A stretch of 64,000 nucleotides of DNA, taken from NCBI GenBank assembly GCA_004352715.1, contig SCFE01000077.1:986658-1050657 (forward strand). The letters run 5' to 3'. The position numbers and the translations under genes are program-made. The notes under the pieces are model-generated. The model ran no database searches. It had not been told where the DNA came from and was given only the letters and a program-made list of their open reading frames with translations. Positions 45,801 to 56,451 of this stretch are shown in pieces. The stretch is from Hofstenia miamia (taxonomy: Eukaryota; Xenacoelomorpha; Acoela). Each line of letters opens with the position of its first letter. Position 1 is the stretch's first letter.

Positions 45801-48800
45801 TTTGCGTTGCTTGCAACTGTTTACGCATTTGAGCTTGGTCTAATCTTATATGAAAAGATTTTATGCATTTGAAATCTAAACAATTGACCAGATCAATTTT
45901 TTGAGGTCAGCTTCAGGTCATCATTTTATCAAGTTTTATAATTGATTATTTTGCTCTCATATATTTTTGTTTAGTTAAGGCTGGGTCTGCGTTGGTTAAT
46001 AGCTAGTAAGACAGACGGAGGCAATTGAAGCTGAGTGACACTTAATAATTATTCTTTTTTATTTTGTCCGTTCTGTACACTTGTAATTATTCAGCCAGAA
46101 ACTTTGGCATATAGAATATTTTGGTCTGCTTATTAACGTATTTGAGTATCGACCTCATCTTGTGAATATTTGTTGGGAAAGTGGCATGTCCCCTCTGTAC
46201 TATGGTAAATTATTTCAAGTTTCCACTCTGTACACCATATTAGAATTTACCATAGTACAGGAAAACTTCTTCCACCACCATATTGAATAGAATTACGATT
46301 TCAATTTTATTTTTTATAGTTAAATGATCCCCGAATACTTAATGCCATAAAGTGTGGATTTAGGAAACCAAAGGAACTTTCAAAGTTTTTTTATCAAAAT
46401 ATGGTTACTTTGAAAAAATGTGTACGCAATATTTGATGCCCTAGGATTATAGAGGTCAATTTGTAGTTTTTCACTTCTAAATGAATTTTTAATTTTTTCA
46501 AATTATTTTAGTTTGAATAAAGATTTTACTTCTTATGAGAAAGAAGCTGATACTCAAGCCAATCGTGTTAAAAAAATGAAGGATGATGGTGCTGATTCTT
46601 ATGATATTAAGAAGCAGGTGATACTTTGCACTTTATTTCCTGTAACAATATATTTAGGAAGAAGTTCTGAGTGAATGCAAATATATGCTTCCTGATACCA
46701 AAAATCGCCTGAAGAAAGCTGTCGCTGATTTACAATGTGTTATAGATCGTTTTAAGAATAAAGATGAAGCAGTAAGCATACATATTTTTATGTTTTAAAA
46801 TTTTTGAGGCACTTCAGTTTTTTCTTTCATTTTGTGAAAAAATGTTTATATAAAGATATTTATTCCATATGCTTCCGAAATAAGTCATTTTCAATCATCA
46901 TGACTCAGGATTTGTTAACTTAAGAGGTCATTTCAACACTTGAATTCGCTATGCTCTCAAGTGGGGTGAATGGAAAGTTTTTTTAAAAATCTAGTGTTTG
47001 TAATATTTATTTTATTTAACTTTTAAACTATATTGATCTTCAGATTGGATTTCAATAAAAATTTTATTTGTATTTTAAAAGTGTTCTTATTCACTCTTTA
47101 GGGTGGGAGTGGATAGGAACACATGTTATTTTACTATTTATGTATCTTTCCACACTCTCTATGGGGTGAAAAAATCCAGTGAATGTGCTGCAAAAAATTG
47201 CAATGTTTCATCACAAATGCATAATGACAGTTAGCTTTAGGTATACGAAAGTCCCATGGCCATTGATTAATTAATCGAGAGAGTGTACAAAAAATGAATT
47301 TAAGAGAAGGCATAATAACCTACTTTTTTATATAATGTAATGACCAATATCACTAAAGTTGTATACTATAAGTTATATTCAAATGGTAATGAGTTTTGCA
47401 CATATATTGCTTCCATTTAGTCCTTTTACTAAGAATTGTGCTCATGTACTGATTGATATACATTTTCTTCCAAAATTAAGGCAAATCACATTTTCAAATG
47501 TTCTTCACGAGTGATTCGAACTTTCTTGGTAAAATAATTATATTTTTCTTCTTTATTTTCATCAGCATAAAAATTGATTTGACTTTCTTCAATATCCTCT
47601 TCAAGCTCATTCATTGGTATCTTTCTGATTAACTGTTCGTTCAGTGTTTTTCTTATTCACCCCACGAAAATTAATGTTTCGTTTTTTTAATTACCAAACT
47701 CAGTTTTTGGCATTTAATATAATGTAATGTTCGTTAGAATATATATTGTGAACATGTATAGATTTACTTTGAGAAATGTATTATCTCTTTTAATTAGTTC
47801 CTTTCATTTCAGTGGGGCATTTTACTTTTAATAAAAAATTACTTTTAATTGAAATGCTAATAATATTAGATGAATATAGTTACAGTTTTTCCTATGTCAC
47901 ACAAAACTAAGTGTTTAACTTCTACGCAATTTAAAATGCAACAGAGCTAGGATTCACGCAAGTCTGCTTGACACTTGTACTTAGCTAAAACTTTTCTCTA
48001 TTTAAAATAAATGCTTGTCTTATACACAAATTATTATAAACATATTTACAAATTACAAGCTCAACCGAAAACACTTGGTCTGGCCGATGCTAACAGCCAG
48101 TAACCAATGTCACAATATTATGTATATTATGACAAATAAACTAGTAAAGCTGTAATTGGCTACTGTTTGTATTCACCCCATTTGACGGTAGTACTAAAAT
48201 TTTAAGCATTTTTTGTTTGAATTGTTAGTTACTTCAAGTTATTATTTTCATTTAATTTATTAAATGTTTGTTGAATGTCCGCATGGTATGCATTGACAGT
48301 TTCTCTTAGTTATGGTGAACTCGATTGATGACATCTTGAATTAAAGTGAACTATTTTCAATTTTGAAGAAAAGCGAACATTCTAATGAAGTGTTCGCAGC
48401 TGACCCCAAAGGGGGGGGGCGGTCGCCCAACCCTAAATGCGCCAGTCTCTTACCTAACCATATGCAGACATTGCTGACTAAGAAACTGTTTCTCATTGGA
48501 CATGGCAATAGTAAACCAATGTCAGGTTCCACAGCTTCTGTATAGCATTGATGAGCCCCTTTGCAAAAGCAGGCTCATGAACACGTTCAACCAGAGCTGC
48601 GTGTTGTGCACATCACACAGTATAAGCTTGTCTGGAATACTGCTACTTGTTTCAGCCGCTAAAATAGCCTAAAATTGTACCCACTCCCAAATTTCTTATA
48701 TAAGTGTAATAGAATGAACTGCTTGAATCAAAGCAAAATGTTATAATGATATTGATTTTCCGGGTAGATAAATTCAAATAATATTTAACTATCTAAGCCA

Positions 48801-49296
48801 ACCACAGTTGTAGTCTGTAATCATTCCATTGTCATGATACTTTTCGTTTTTAAATGCTCGAGAGCAAAAATAGATTCATTTATATTAATCATTATAGACA
48901 GTACACTGAATTGAAAACGCAAATGAAAAGCGCAATGTAGCCTACTAAATTGTTGCCCCAGAAATCCCTGTAAGAATCCCCACAAGCCAAAATCTTACCC
49001 CCACACCACATGTGGTGTATTTAACTCAAATCTAGACGAAACCTTTATATATTTACATGACATTAAGCGGTTTAAAAAAATTATTTTGATTACAACCAAA
49101 AATTATATTCCATGAAATTTACACATTGGTAGACTTGATAAACCTTGAAGTTCACTTGCTGCTATGCAGCACAAAAATATTTATAATTTGTACATAGATG
49201 AAAGATACTGTAATAATGTGATGTTTTTAGGAGCAATTAGAAGAATATAAAAATGCTGTTGATGCTATAGGAAAGGCTGGTGATGTCATTTCATAG
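36812..49296 (+). CDS. TBCA: Tubulin-binding cofactor A, four exons (complete gene)
   Basis: The coding sequence is join(36812-36891, 46512-46617, 46658-46771, 49231-49296), 366 bases, 121 residues plus stop. TBCA is a small helical chaperone that captures beta-tubulin in the cytosol during tubulin heterodimer assembly. Family landmarks are all present: KIKTGVVKRL at the front, then YEKEA, a KMKDDGADSYDIKKQ block, EEVLSECKYMLPDTKNRLKKA and a charged C-terminus (EQLEEYKNAVDAIGKAG). All introns are GT-AG and phases match. The vertebrate protein is about 108 residues; this one has a slightly longer N-terminus. Intron 1 is 9.6 kb and holds transposon debris; intron 2 is only 40 bases. No disabling changes. 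Confidence 0.94.
36892..41699. other. TBCA intron 1, first half: nothing recognised
   Basis: AT-rich with ordinary CpG density. Two loosely similar segments occur at about 39070-39160 and 40165-40240 (sharing TATGTATTTTATTG and AGTGTTTATTT) and at 37300-37480 and 37540-37640, suggesting old repeats. The open frame 41087-41353 (minus) has no recognised homology. Confidence 0.5.
41700..42480 (-). mobile_element. LINE 3' end (CR1/Jockey-like), minus orientation
   Basis: In minus sense it encodes the region after the RT palm of an APE-type LINE: LDWTGHVSLPPRKGNSSLFALF, ILLYASLCWWPS, MERFQKHTFKWISPLPF, LDPFDFIKFS and SFFNRACTAANYI, matching the general pattern of LLYSS.W.P, QRR..R and SFF.R....WN. 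It ends in an ATT/TAA tract (41700-41716), a microsatellite tail usual for such elements. Broken by frameshifts and strongly 5' truncated. The opposing copy at 43645-44415 belongs to the same family. Confidence 0.7.
42481..43644. other. TBCA intron 1 between two LINE fragments, nothing recognised
   Basis: AT-rich with no sustained coding. Open frames at 42903-43245 have no recognised homology. Confidence 0.5.
43645..44415 (+). mobile_element. LINE fragment (CR1/Jockey-like) with RT motif, plus orientation
   Basis: Starts with FRYLSNRRQCVKINSAISS and VSSGASQDSVFAILFF, the degraded SGVPQGSVLGPLLF motif of APE-type LINE reverse transcriptases. It then skips the YxDD region and resumes with HHTHLGVQLPENLHWSGHMS and the same 3' region as the element at 41700-42480. 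It ends at a TTA tract (about 44397-44415). Internally deleted and frameshifted. The 3' 370 bases are an inverted copy of the other fragment. Confidence 0.7.
44505..44835. repeat. 155-base duplication flanking an N gap (assembly join)
   Basis: 44505-44659 and 44681-44835 read identically (both start TAAGAATTTCGTGAAGAGTG and end GTAAATTACCTAAT) and are separated only by 21 N. This is the signature of two overlapping contigs placed end to end without merging, so the duplication is almost surely not real. Confidence 0.95.
46197..46258. repeat. Small perfect inverted repeat (hairpin)
   Basis: GTACTATGGTAAATT and its exact reverse complement AATTTACCATAGTAC are separated by 32 bases, in TBCA intron 1 about 250 bases before exon 2. 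Could be a tiny MITE or a structural element of the transcript. Confidence 0.75.
46512..46617 (+). CDS. TBCA: TBCA exon 2
   Basis: Acceptor ATTTTAG, then the third base of the Arg codon and LNKDFTSYEKEADTQANRVK through YDIKKQ. Donor GTGATA at 46618. The join restores the family sequence VKRL across the 9.6 kb intron. Confidence 0.92.
46658..46771 (+). CDS. TBCA: TBCA exon 3
   Basis: Acceptor TATTTAG after a 40-base intron. Encodes EEVLSECKYMLPDTKNRLKK and on to DRFKNKDEA. Donor GTAAGC at 46772. The intron is short even for invertebrates, but frame and homology require it. Confidence 0.92.
46772..49230. other. TBCA intron 3; hAT-like end near 48411
   Basis: AT-rich. A GC-richer stretch at about 48390-48670 includes a G homopolymer and GCGGT...AAATGCGCCAGT, similar to the hAT-type end at 24741-24774, and may be a DNA-transposon remnant. 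No exon was recognised. Confidence 0.5.
49231..49296 (+). CDS. TBCA: TBCA exon 4
   Basis: Acceptor GTTTTTAG, then EQLEEYKNAVDAIGKAGDVI and S before TAG. In phase with exon 3. Confidence 0.92.
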   Translation, partial: EQLEEYKNAVDAIGKAGDVIS

Positions 49297-49348
49297 TATT
49301 TGTAGAATGGTTAGACAAAGAAAAGTTGAGATTGGGACATAAATTTGT

Positions 49349-49354
49349 AATAAA
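49349..49354 (+). promoter_or_regulatory. TBCA: TBCA polyadenylation signal
   Basis: AATAAA 53 bases past the stop codon, well placed for 3' end formation, with U-rich sequence following. Confidence 0.75.
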
Positions 49355-50199
49355 CTATTTCGTGTAACTTTTATTATAAGTTTCGAATAATGGATTTATA
49401 ATTTCATTTTATTGAACTGGCTAAAAATACATAATGAACTAAATTATGCAACAACTATATAATAAAACAATGACACATATCGTACATTAGAGATTTCATT
49501 TTTTCATAGTTAGGAAAAGTTTACACATGTAGGTATAATTACATGCAATGATTGTGTGCTTGTTTTCAGGCTACTAGCAATCATATCTATGCAATTTTAT
49601 AACGTTATTATGCGGTTCAATAGTATAGATAACGATTTTTTTGTTCTAAACAATTCCAATGTGTTTTTGTAGCAGTGATTGGATACGGTTAGCATGTATT
49701 CTGTTGGGCATTCACACTACCTGTTAAGTAACTTTATACATTAAGATACATGTATATGCCACGTATCTTTAATACCTTGCTTACCTCATTGGATTGAATG
49801 AATCAGGACTCCTGCTTACTTCCATGTGAAATCATGAAAACTACATTAGTAGAACAGATCCCTAGGACGTGAATATTTGAGCTTTTGACCCTGGCGGGGT
49901 TATTGGCTGTGACTATGATGTGATTGTGTATTTTAATCGTCTATTTCTGACATTTTGCAACCGTTTAATGAAACGCATTTTCTTTCTAGGTCCTTTATAA
50001 TTTTCCGCTGTTTATTGATGTATAGCTTTGAGCATGTTTCACACCAAAACGTTCAGCTGCAGTGATTTGCGGATTGAAGAATCAAAATCTAGTATTAGGC
50101 GGATATTTGGGCCGCTTAATTGAGCGCGGAGTACTTCATTCTTTGCTTCCGCAATTTCTGGTCAAATCAAAAACCATAATTACGTACTTAATAAGTACG

Positions 50200-51136
50200 C
50201 CTTACCAGTTACATCATTCAACACCAACGCCTTTACAGAACGAAAGTATGTCTGTGCATACTTATTTTCATCCACTCTCATTGGTGTAAATTCAATATTC
50301 GATATTCCACGTGTTATAGTGACAGTGCAAATTTCTAAATCCATATGAGAATGGGTTTGATTTTACAGGCGTTCTTATTTGTAGATTGGGAACAAGTGCT
50401 AGAGCAATACGTCGAATCGCTTCATTTGGAAGAACATTTTCTTTTTTTAGAAAGTATTGACCAGGTGGTGAAATTTGCATAAATTGGTATGTGGCTGGTG
50501 TAGTTAACAGTGTTTTTTCATTTTCGAAATGCACACTGTCTGTAATGCATAGCATCCTTAGGCTCAGTGTCGTGTCTGTAATTTCGATTTTGTAGTATAA
50601 AGCAGAGTTGTGGTGGAATTGGAAATTTGAAGTGAAAAATCATCCATCAATCGTAGAAGTTTGAGACGAAGGCTAACCGCTCCTATCAGTAATTTTTGCT
50701 TTTAAAAAATTCACAGCTACAGATCCATAGAAATTTGGTTCAAAACTTTTGGTTTTCTGTTTTAGAACCAAATCTTGAAATTGTCCATCTAGGGCAGTAT
50801 ACTTATCTATAATAATATCCACTGAGTCTTAGAAATGAATTTTACAGTGTGGCATTCTTTAATAGCTCCGTTGCTAGCAATACTGTATACATCGACTGTT
50901 TGTGTTAAAACACCATTAGCATAAAGATTGTAATCACTAAATAATGAATGTAGGAAGTTGTTTACTAGGGAAACATGATCCCGTTTAGTAACATCAATAT
51001 TATACCAGGTAAATAACTCCCATTTTAGCCAATTGTACACTTTACAAATCAATATATTCATTTTGTTCTGAACCAAAATGTAATTCAATTTTGGACCACT
51101 AAAACTTAGTATTGGAACATATTTGTATGCAGCCAC
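50200..51136 (-). pseudogene. Capsid-like relic of a Polinton/Maverick-type element (F54H12.2-like family)
   Basis: Two minus-strand frames (51136-50807 and 50555-50292) plus intervening broken frames. The first contains SLVNNFLHSLFSDYNLYANG, like the VNxFLHSLFSxVxVxLNG segment of the widespread F54H12.2-like family. The second contains KKENVLPNEAIRRIALALVP and NPFSYGFRNL, like the xKENLFxGQxPKRxxxGLV...NPFxFxHxNL segment. That family is often found with Polinton/Maverick-like elements and related DNA viruses; I give this from memory. A nearby plus-strand ATPase-like relic supports the reading. Stops and frameshifts make it non-functional. Confidence 0.55.
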
Positions 51137-51274
51137 CTTTGAAGGTTATCACAGCCGTTCTCCTTGAAAGATGTCAGTATTTATATCCGAATGACGCCCA
51201 CTTTTTTCTGATTGGTCTAGAGGGGGAACTTTGACCTCTGCCAGCTCGTGGCTATTGACGGGGATGTTGTAGTG

Positions 51275-51735
51275 ACGTCATTGACTCATGTACTTTTAAT
51301 AGTTTTTACATTATTTATGTGATCTAATTTAGTTTGCATGTTTTATTTTACTTTACATACTTGTTTTTTTGTTAATATACATGACATTGTATAGTCATTG
51401 ATTCATATACTTTTACTAGTTTTTATGTTATTTATATGTGCTAATTTAGTTTACATGTTTTAATTTACTTATATACTTGTTTTTTTAATGTACGTGACAT
51501 TGTATAGTCATTGATTCATATACTTTTACTAGTGACTTATACTTATTTTATGTGGCCTAATTTAGTTTGCATGTTTTATTTTCAGTTACACACTTGCTTT
51601 TTTATTAATATACGTGACATTGTTAGTTGACTAATTGGAGATACTACATCACACATTAATTTAGTTTGCACGTTCATTTATTTTACATGCACCCACGTTT
51701 TTTTTAGTTTCTATAGTGATCCACTAGTTTTCCAT
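51275..51735. repeat. Tandem repeat, unit about 113-118 bases, roughly four copies
   Basis: Each unit contains CATTGATTCATATACTTTTA, CTAATTTAGTTTGCATGTTT, ACTTGTTTTTTT and a TACGTGACATTGT block. Copies start near 51278, 51393, 51506 and, degenerate, about 51656. The array lies immediately upstream of the capsid-like relic. Confidence 0.85.
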
Positions 51736-53299
51736 TGTAAAAATGCCATGCATTTTATTCGTTTTGCTAATATCCAAATTTCGAGTAATATTTCGTTAAA
51801 CCTGACATAACAGCCATAATACACGTTAAAAGCAAACTAGTTTTCGGAAAAATTAAACAGGGTTAATACATAAAGACGCAATGTCGTTTTCTAAAAATTA
51901 TACATGCAATGTTATTAATAGGATTTATACACATACACGCTTTCAATATACGCTATTATTATTAAATTAGTTTTACACTTCGAACTTCGTTTTGCATTTC
52001 TTTTTGGTGTATACGGAACTTCCATGGCTGTACATATTGTAGACTGTTACATCTTTTGTCGACTTACACGGCGTTTATAGCTTTAATGCACAAGGTCCTC
52101 ATCCACTTGTACTATAGTTGGTATAGAAATTAGAATACGTTTTCTAGATAATTCACCATTCTTCTAGTTGGCTTCCTGCTACATATCCGATTTGTCATCT
52201 ATAGATGTGATTTCCATTCGTTAAACTAGTCACAATTCCATGCTATGCTCTGCTTTTTGTTCTAAATGTACATACTTGTAAACACATGAACCTATATGAT
52301 AAATATTTTGTATTAATCAATAGGAAAACGTTTACAAAAAATTTGAGTTCTAGAACAGCTAATAATTCAATATGTAAAGTTTAGTTGTTAGTTAAAAATG
52401 ACAAATTAAACAAATGATTATGTATAAATAATTGCTTTCAGTCAATTACTAGTAAAGAAAATTAGACACATTCGATTAAAATAAAATACTTGATAAAGCA
52501 ATGCATATAAATTCACTTAAAGCAAAAACGTGTTTGGTGAAAAGAGAAAAATACAACAACATATATAGATGGTGAAAATAAATATAGATGGGTTATGAAA
52601 ATAGGAATATCGCCATACCTTAATTGCATGTTGATGCATTTGAAATCAAAAACGCATTCCCTTCAATCTTTGAATACATTAGTCACTGATGTGTACTATT
52701 CTTCACACTGTGGAAAGTCAACTATCATTCTAATTGCTCACGCCAAAACGCTGTGTGACGAGATTATTAATGATGAAGCATTTCTTTGATTTAATTTGCT
52801 AAAATTAATAGCTCCTTAATACAATAATTGTAAAAAAGATGCACAATTGTATGAAATAGTGATTAATAAATCATTTCACTAATCTGGATAAACACATCAT
52901 AACTCGAGAAAGCAAATAATGGTAGAGAGCAAACAATTTATTAAATAAACATGAATGCATGCTTGTATTGTTTACTCATTTCGATAACATTAGGAAGAAA
53001 CATAAATTAATTGAAATGATGTGTTTGCTTTTCAAATTAAAAATATATGTTAATGTAAATTTCTACTCATTCTCATTATAAAGAAGGCATGCCCATGATT
53101 AATGTTGTTCCTTTGTGAAACAGTCAGACGAGCTTACCTGGGAAATTTATTGATAAAGACTATTTTAATAGATATACCAGGACAAGTGTTTTTATCATCA
53201 CTTCCAAAGTAATATTTATAACAAATTTAAAATGAAAATGAAGCATGTGGACTATTTCAAAGAATTTTCAGAAAGTTTACTAAGTGAAAACGGAGTTCA
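51736..53299. other. Non-coding stretch inside the Polinton-like region
   Basis: Contains 52184-52323, an inverted copy of 54238-54372 (shared ACTAGTCACAATTCCATGCT and GAACCTATATGATAAATATT), which could be part of a terminal inverted repeat. A frame at 52595-52789 reads YYSSHCGKSTIILI, reminiscent of a Walker A site and in the correct place and strand for the start of the ATPase-like relic, but the match is too short to be sure. Confidence 0.4.
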
Positions 53300-53700
53300 A
53301 TATTTGATGGTATGGGTGAAACTGTGATACAATCAGGCATTTGCTAAACTTGTTATAGCCGGAAGACATTTAAATTGTGGCATTGTTGATCACCCATTCA
53401 GTTTTTTCAAATTGGCACTGTTCCAGTCTAATTAAGAAAAATGCCTCTGGAATATTTTTGTTTAATTCAGTACGTGATAGATTGCAGATTAGAATTTTAG
53501 AAACTCAGATGGGGATTATGTGCGAATTGTTGGCTGCATATAAAAAGGCAGTTAGCAAACCATACAGCTATTTGTTTATAAATTTCGTTCAGGACATATC
53601 AAATGAATTACGTCTTTCAACAAACCTTGAAGGTAGACAAATTTTCTATGGAACTGATTTNGAATTATCCCACTTGGTGATGAAAAGACTACAATTCTAA
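53300..53700 (+). pseudogene. Packaging-ATPase-like relic (Polinton/Maverick type)
   Basis: An upstream frame has LVIAGRHLN. After a frameshift the longer frame (53377-53700) has CSSLIKKNASGIFLFNSVRD, RLQIRILETQMG and KPYSYLFINFVQDISNELRL. This follows the C-terminal half of A32-like packaging ATPases (GRHxxxS...HxNLF...SRTIxLNxxyxVLFKxPRDxxQIxxLxxQM...AxxKPYGYLxxDxxxxTPxxLRLRTNIF). Known from the family: the ATPase loads the viral-type genome into capsids. Here it is frameshifted, has one N (53661) and lost its N-terminal half, so it is a fossil. Confidence 0.55.
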
Positions 53701-54497
53701 AATACCGCCAGTATGCAGAGACCGCACTATTAAAACATTCAAAGTCGAAAAAATTACAATTCTAAGAACGTCAAATGGACTAGCATTTTTCAATTATCTT
53801 TTACGCATTAGGATAAACTATATATAATATCGAAATGCATTAAAATCTCAAATCATTATATACAACAACAAACCCCCTTCATTCAAGATGATATACAAGT
53901 AAAATGAAACGCTGTTCAAACACCCACTCAACAACGACAATGTCAACAGGATAACACAACCGGTGATGAATTAAAAAACTTTTTAAACAGTTCAAATACA
54001 AGTGCTCTCCTACATGATGACACAATTTATACAAGTGCTGGCTCATCATTTATTGAATTCAAAACGCCTTGCAAACACAAAACAAAGGACTGAACCAATG
54101 TGCGTGCAATTTTAAAAGGCATTGGTACGATCCCTGCCCATTTGGTTAAAAATAATCCTGTTTGTGAGACTTTAAATAGAAAGGAACTTATTGTTTGGAA
54201 TTAATTGTAATTGATAAACAAATTAATTTTTAATGTGTTATTGATTAATACAAAATATTTATCATATAGGTTCATGTGTTTACAAGTATATATGCTTAGA
54301 ACAAAAAGCGGAGCATAGCATGGAATTGTGACTAGTTGAACGAATAGAAATACACATCAAATCGGATGTGTAGCATCTGCTACAGTGGGCCCGTGTTGTG
54401 TACACTACAAACAATGGCAAGCCTGGCAATTTGTAATGAAAATGTAACAAACGTGAGATTAGGGTTGAAATTAGTGATAATATCAAAGATTTTGAAA
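53693..54497. repeat. Tandem duplication copy 1 (805 bases)
   Basis: Repeated at 54498-55302 with more than 99% identity (a few indels and substitutions such as ACAACAACAAAC versus ACAAAACAAAC). It holds the last bases of the ATPase-like frame and then the end of a further degraded frame (DNTTGDELKNFLNSSNTSAL, later GTIPAHLVKNNPVCETLNRK). An N lies just before it at 53661, so an unmerged assembly overlap is the simplest explanation. Confidence 0.9.
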
Positions 54498-55302
54498 AAT
54501 TCTAAAATACCGCCAGTATGCAGAGACCGCACTATTAAAACATTCAAAGTCGAAAAAATTACAATTCTAAGAACGTCAAATGGACTAGCATTTTTCAATT
54601 ATCTTTTACGCATTAGGATAAACTATATATAATATCGAAATGCATTAAAATCTCAAATCATTATATACAAAACAAACCCCCTTCATTCAAGATGATATAC
54701 AAGTAAAATGAAACGCTGTTCAAACACCCACTCAACAACGACAATGTCAACAGGATAACACAACCGGTGATGAATTAAAAAACTTTTTAAACAGTTCAAA
54801 TACAAGTGCTCTCCTACATGATGACACAATTTATACAAGTGCTGGCTCAACATTTATTGAATTCAAAACCGCCTTGCAAACACAAAACAAACGACTGAAC
54901 CAATGTGCGTGCAATTTTAAAAGGCATTGGTACGATCCCTGCCCATTTGGTTAAAAATAATCCTGTTTGTGAGACTTTAAATAGAAAGGAACTTATTGTT
55001 TGGAATTAATTGTAATTGATAAACAAATTAATTTTTAATGTGTTATTGATTAATACAAAATATTTATCATATAGGTTCATGTGTTTACAAGTATATATGC
55101 TTAGAACAAAAAGCGGAGCATAGCATGGAATTGTGACTAGTTGAACGAATAGAAATACACATCAAATCGGATGTGTAGCATCTGCTACAGTGGGCCCGTG
55201 TTGTGTACACTACAAACAATGGCAAGCCTGGCAATTTGTAATGAAAATGTAACAAACGTGAGATTAGGGTTGAAATTAGTGATAATATCAAAGATTTTGA
55301 AA
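54498..55302. repeat. Tandem duplication copy 2 (805 bases)
   Basis: Second copy of the 805-base unit. Its last 120 bases also form the outer end of the 930-base inverted repeat (55185-56117 with 59556-60488). Confidence 0.9.
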
Positions 55303-56117
55303 TTATAAAACTACAATATTCATTTTAAAAGTGTTCTCTGGGGATGACCATGGGCATAGCCTAATAGGGCTAAGCAATTAACTGCCTGTTTTTGATCAGG
55401 GAAACTGGGTCATGTTTTGGGTTAATACTAAAGTTAAGGTGCAGTTATAATTATTATGTTGATAAATTATCATATTTCTTGCAATTATTTGAGTTTGGGT
55501 AGGGTAGAAAGAATTTATTAACTTTTTTATCTGATATTTTTCTTTAAAACTAGTTGAGCTATTATTCCTACTATCAATATTTTGACACATGACAAATGAT
55601 CATTTAATGAAAAATCAATAGTGAGAACGATTTCCCAACTTCAGTTATATTTTGATTGATACTAGGAGAAATATCAACGTCTGTTCAATGATTGGACCGT
55701 TATGAAATTGAAGTCCGTCTTATTTTTAATAATAATAGTAAGATGAAGACGTTTTTGGTGACCTTCTTAGTTAAGCAAACATTTTGTCTCTTCTCATAGC
55801 TTGTATGCAGGAATGTATAATATTCTACTTAAACATTGCATCAAAAATATATTATCTAACAGGTATCTGCTGCAAAATGAACTATTCAAATTTGTTTCTA
55901 CACATTGCTAATTTGAAAGAAATTTTTTCAGAGTTAAATATAACTTTCCTAGTCATGGATAACATCTTCATTGGTAAGTTTAATAGATCAGAATTATTTG
56001 TTTGGAGTAATATCTGTCTATTCAGAGTATTGAGTGAGAGTAAGTTTGTCTGTAAGCTGCAAAATGTGCATCTGCAAACCTATCTTGGTATGATCAAATT
56101 ATTGTATATATATTATT
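55185..56117 (+). repeat. Left arm of a 930-base inverted repeat
   Basis: Reverse complement of 59556-60488 with high identity. Contains an open frame (55784-56134, 116 residues) whose copy in the other arm is also open (59888-59550, 112 residues). The protein is hydrophobic and Cys/Leu/Ile-rich, with no recognised homology. Differences between arms include several at CpG/TpG or CpG/CpA pairs (for example GTTTGTCTG versus GTTCGTCTG). Confidence 0.88.
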
Positions 56118-56451
56118 TATTGATTTTTCGCTAAAAATAATTTTTTTTTGAAATATTGCAAAAATCGTTTTAATAACCATTCAATGAGCTCCTTTACCCC
56201 TGCTTGCATGCGTTCTTGAATACATAGACATCAACTTCTGACCAAAGATTTTCCAAATTCTCTATACGTTTGCTTTTTGTCTCTTTGAACACCTCCAGAA
56301 TTATTCCTAAATTTCCACTGTGATTTACAAAAAGCGATAATGTTTTGGTAGCATAGACATGTACTAGAGCTACAACACTGTTACATAACTTTCGGATATA
56401 AATGATTTAAATGTAATAGTACAAATATGGCTCACTGAATTGGCCATGTCG

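Noticed and set aside
48390-48545. Conserved small gene in TBCA intron 3 (60-63 residue ORFs on both strands)
   Set aside because: Overlaps a G homopolymer and an hAT-like end; more likely transposon debris.
54280-55291. Duplicate 68-residue minus-strand ORFs
   Set aside because: Conserved only by the 805-base duplication; no recognised domain.
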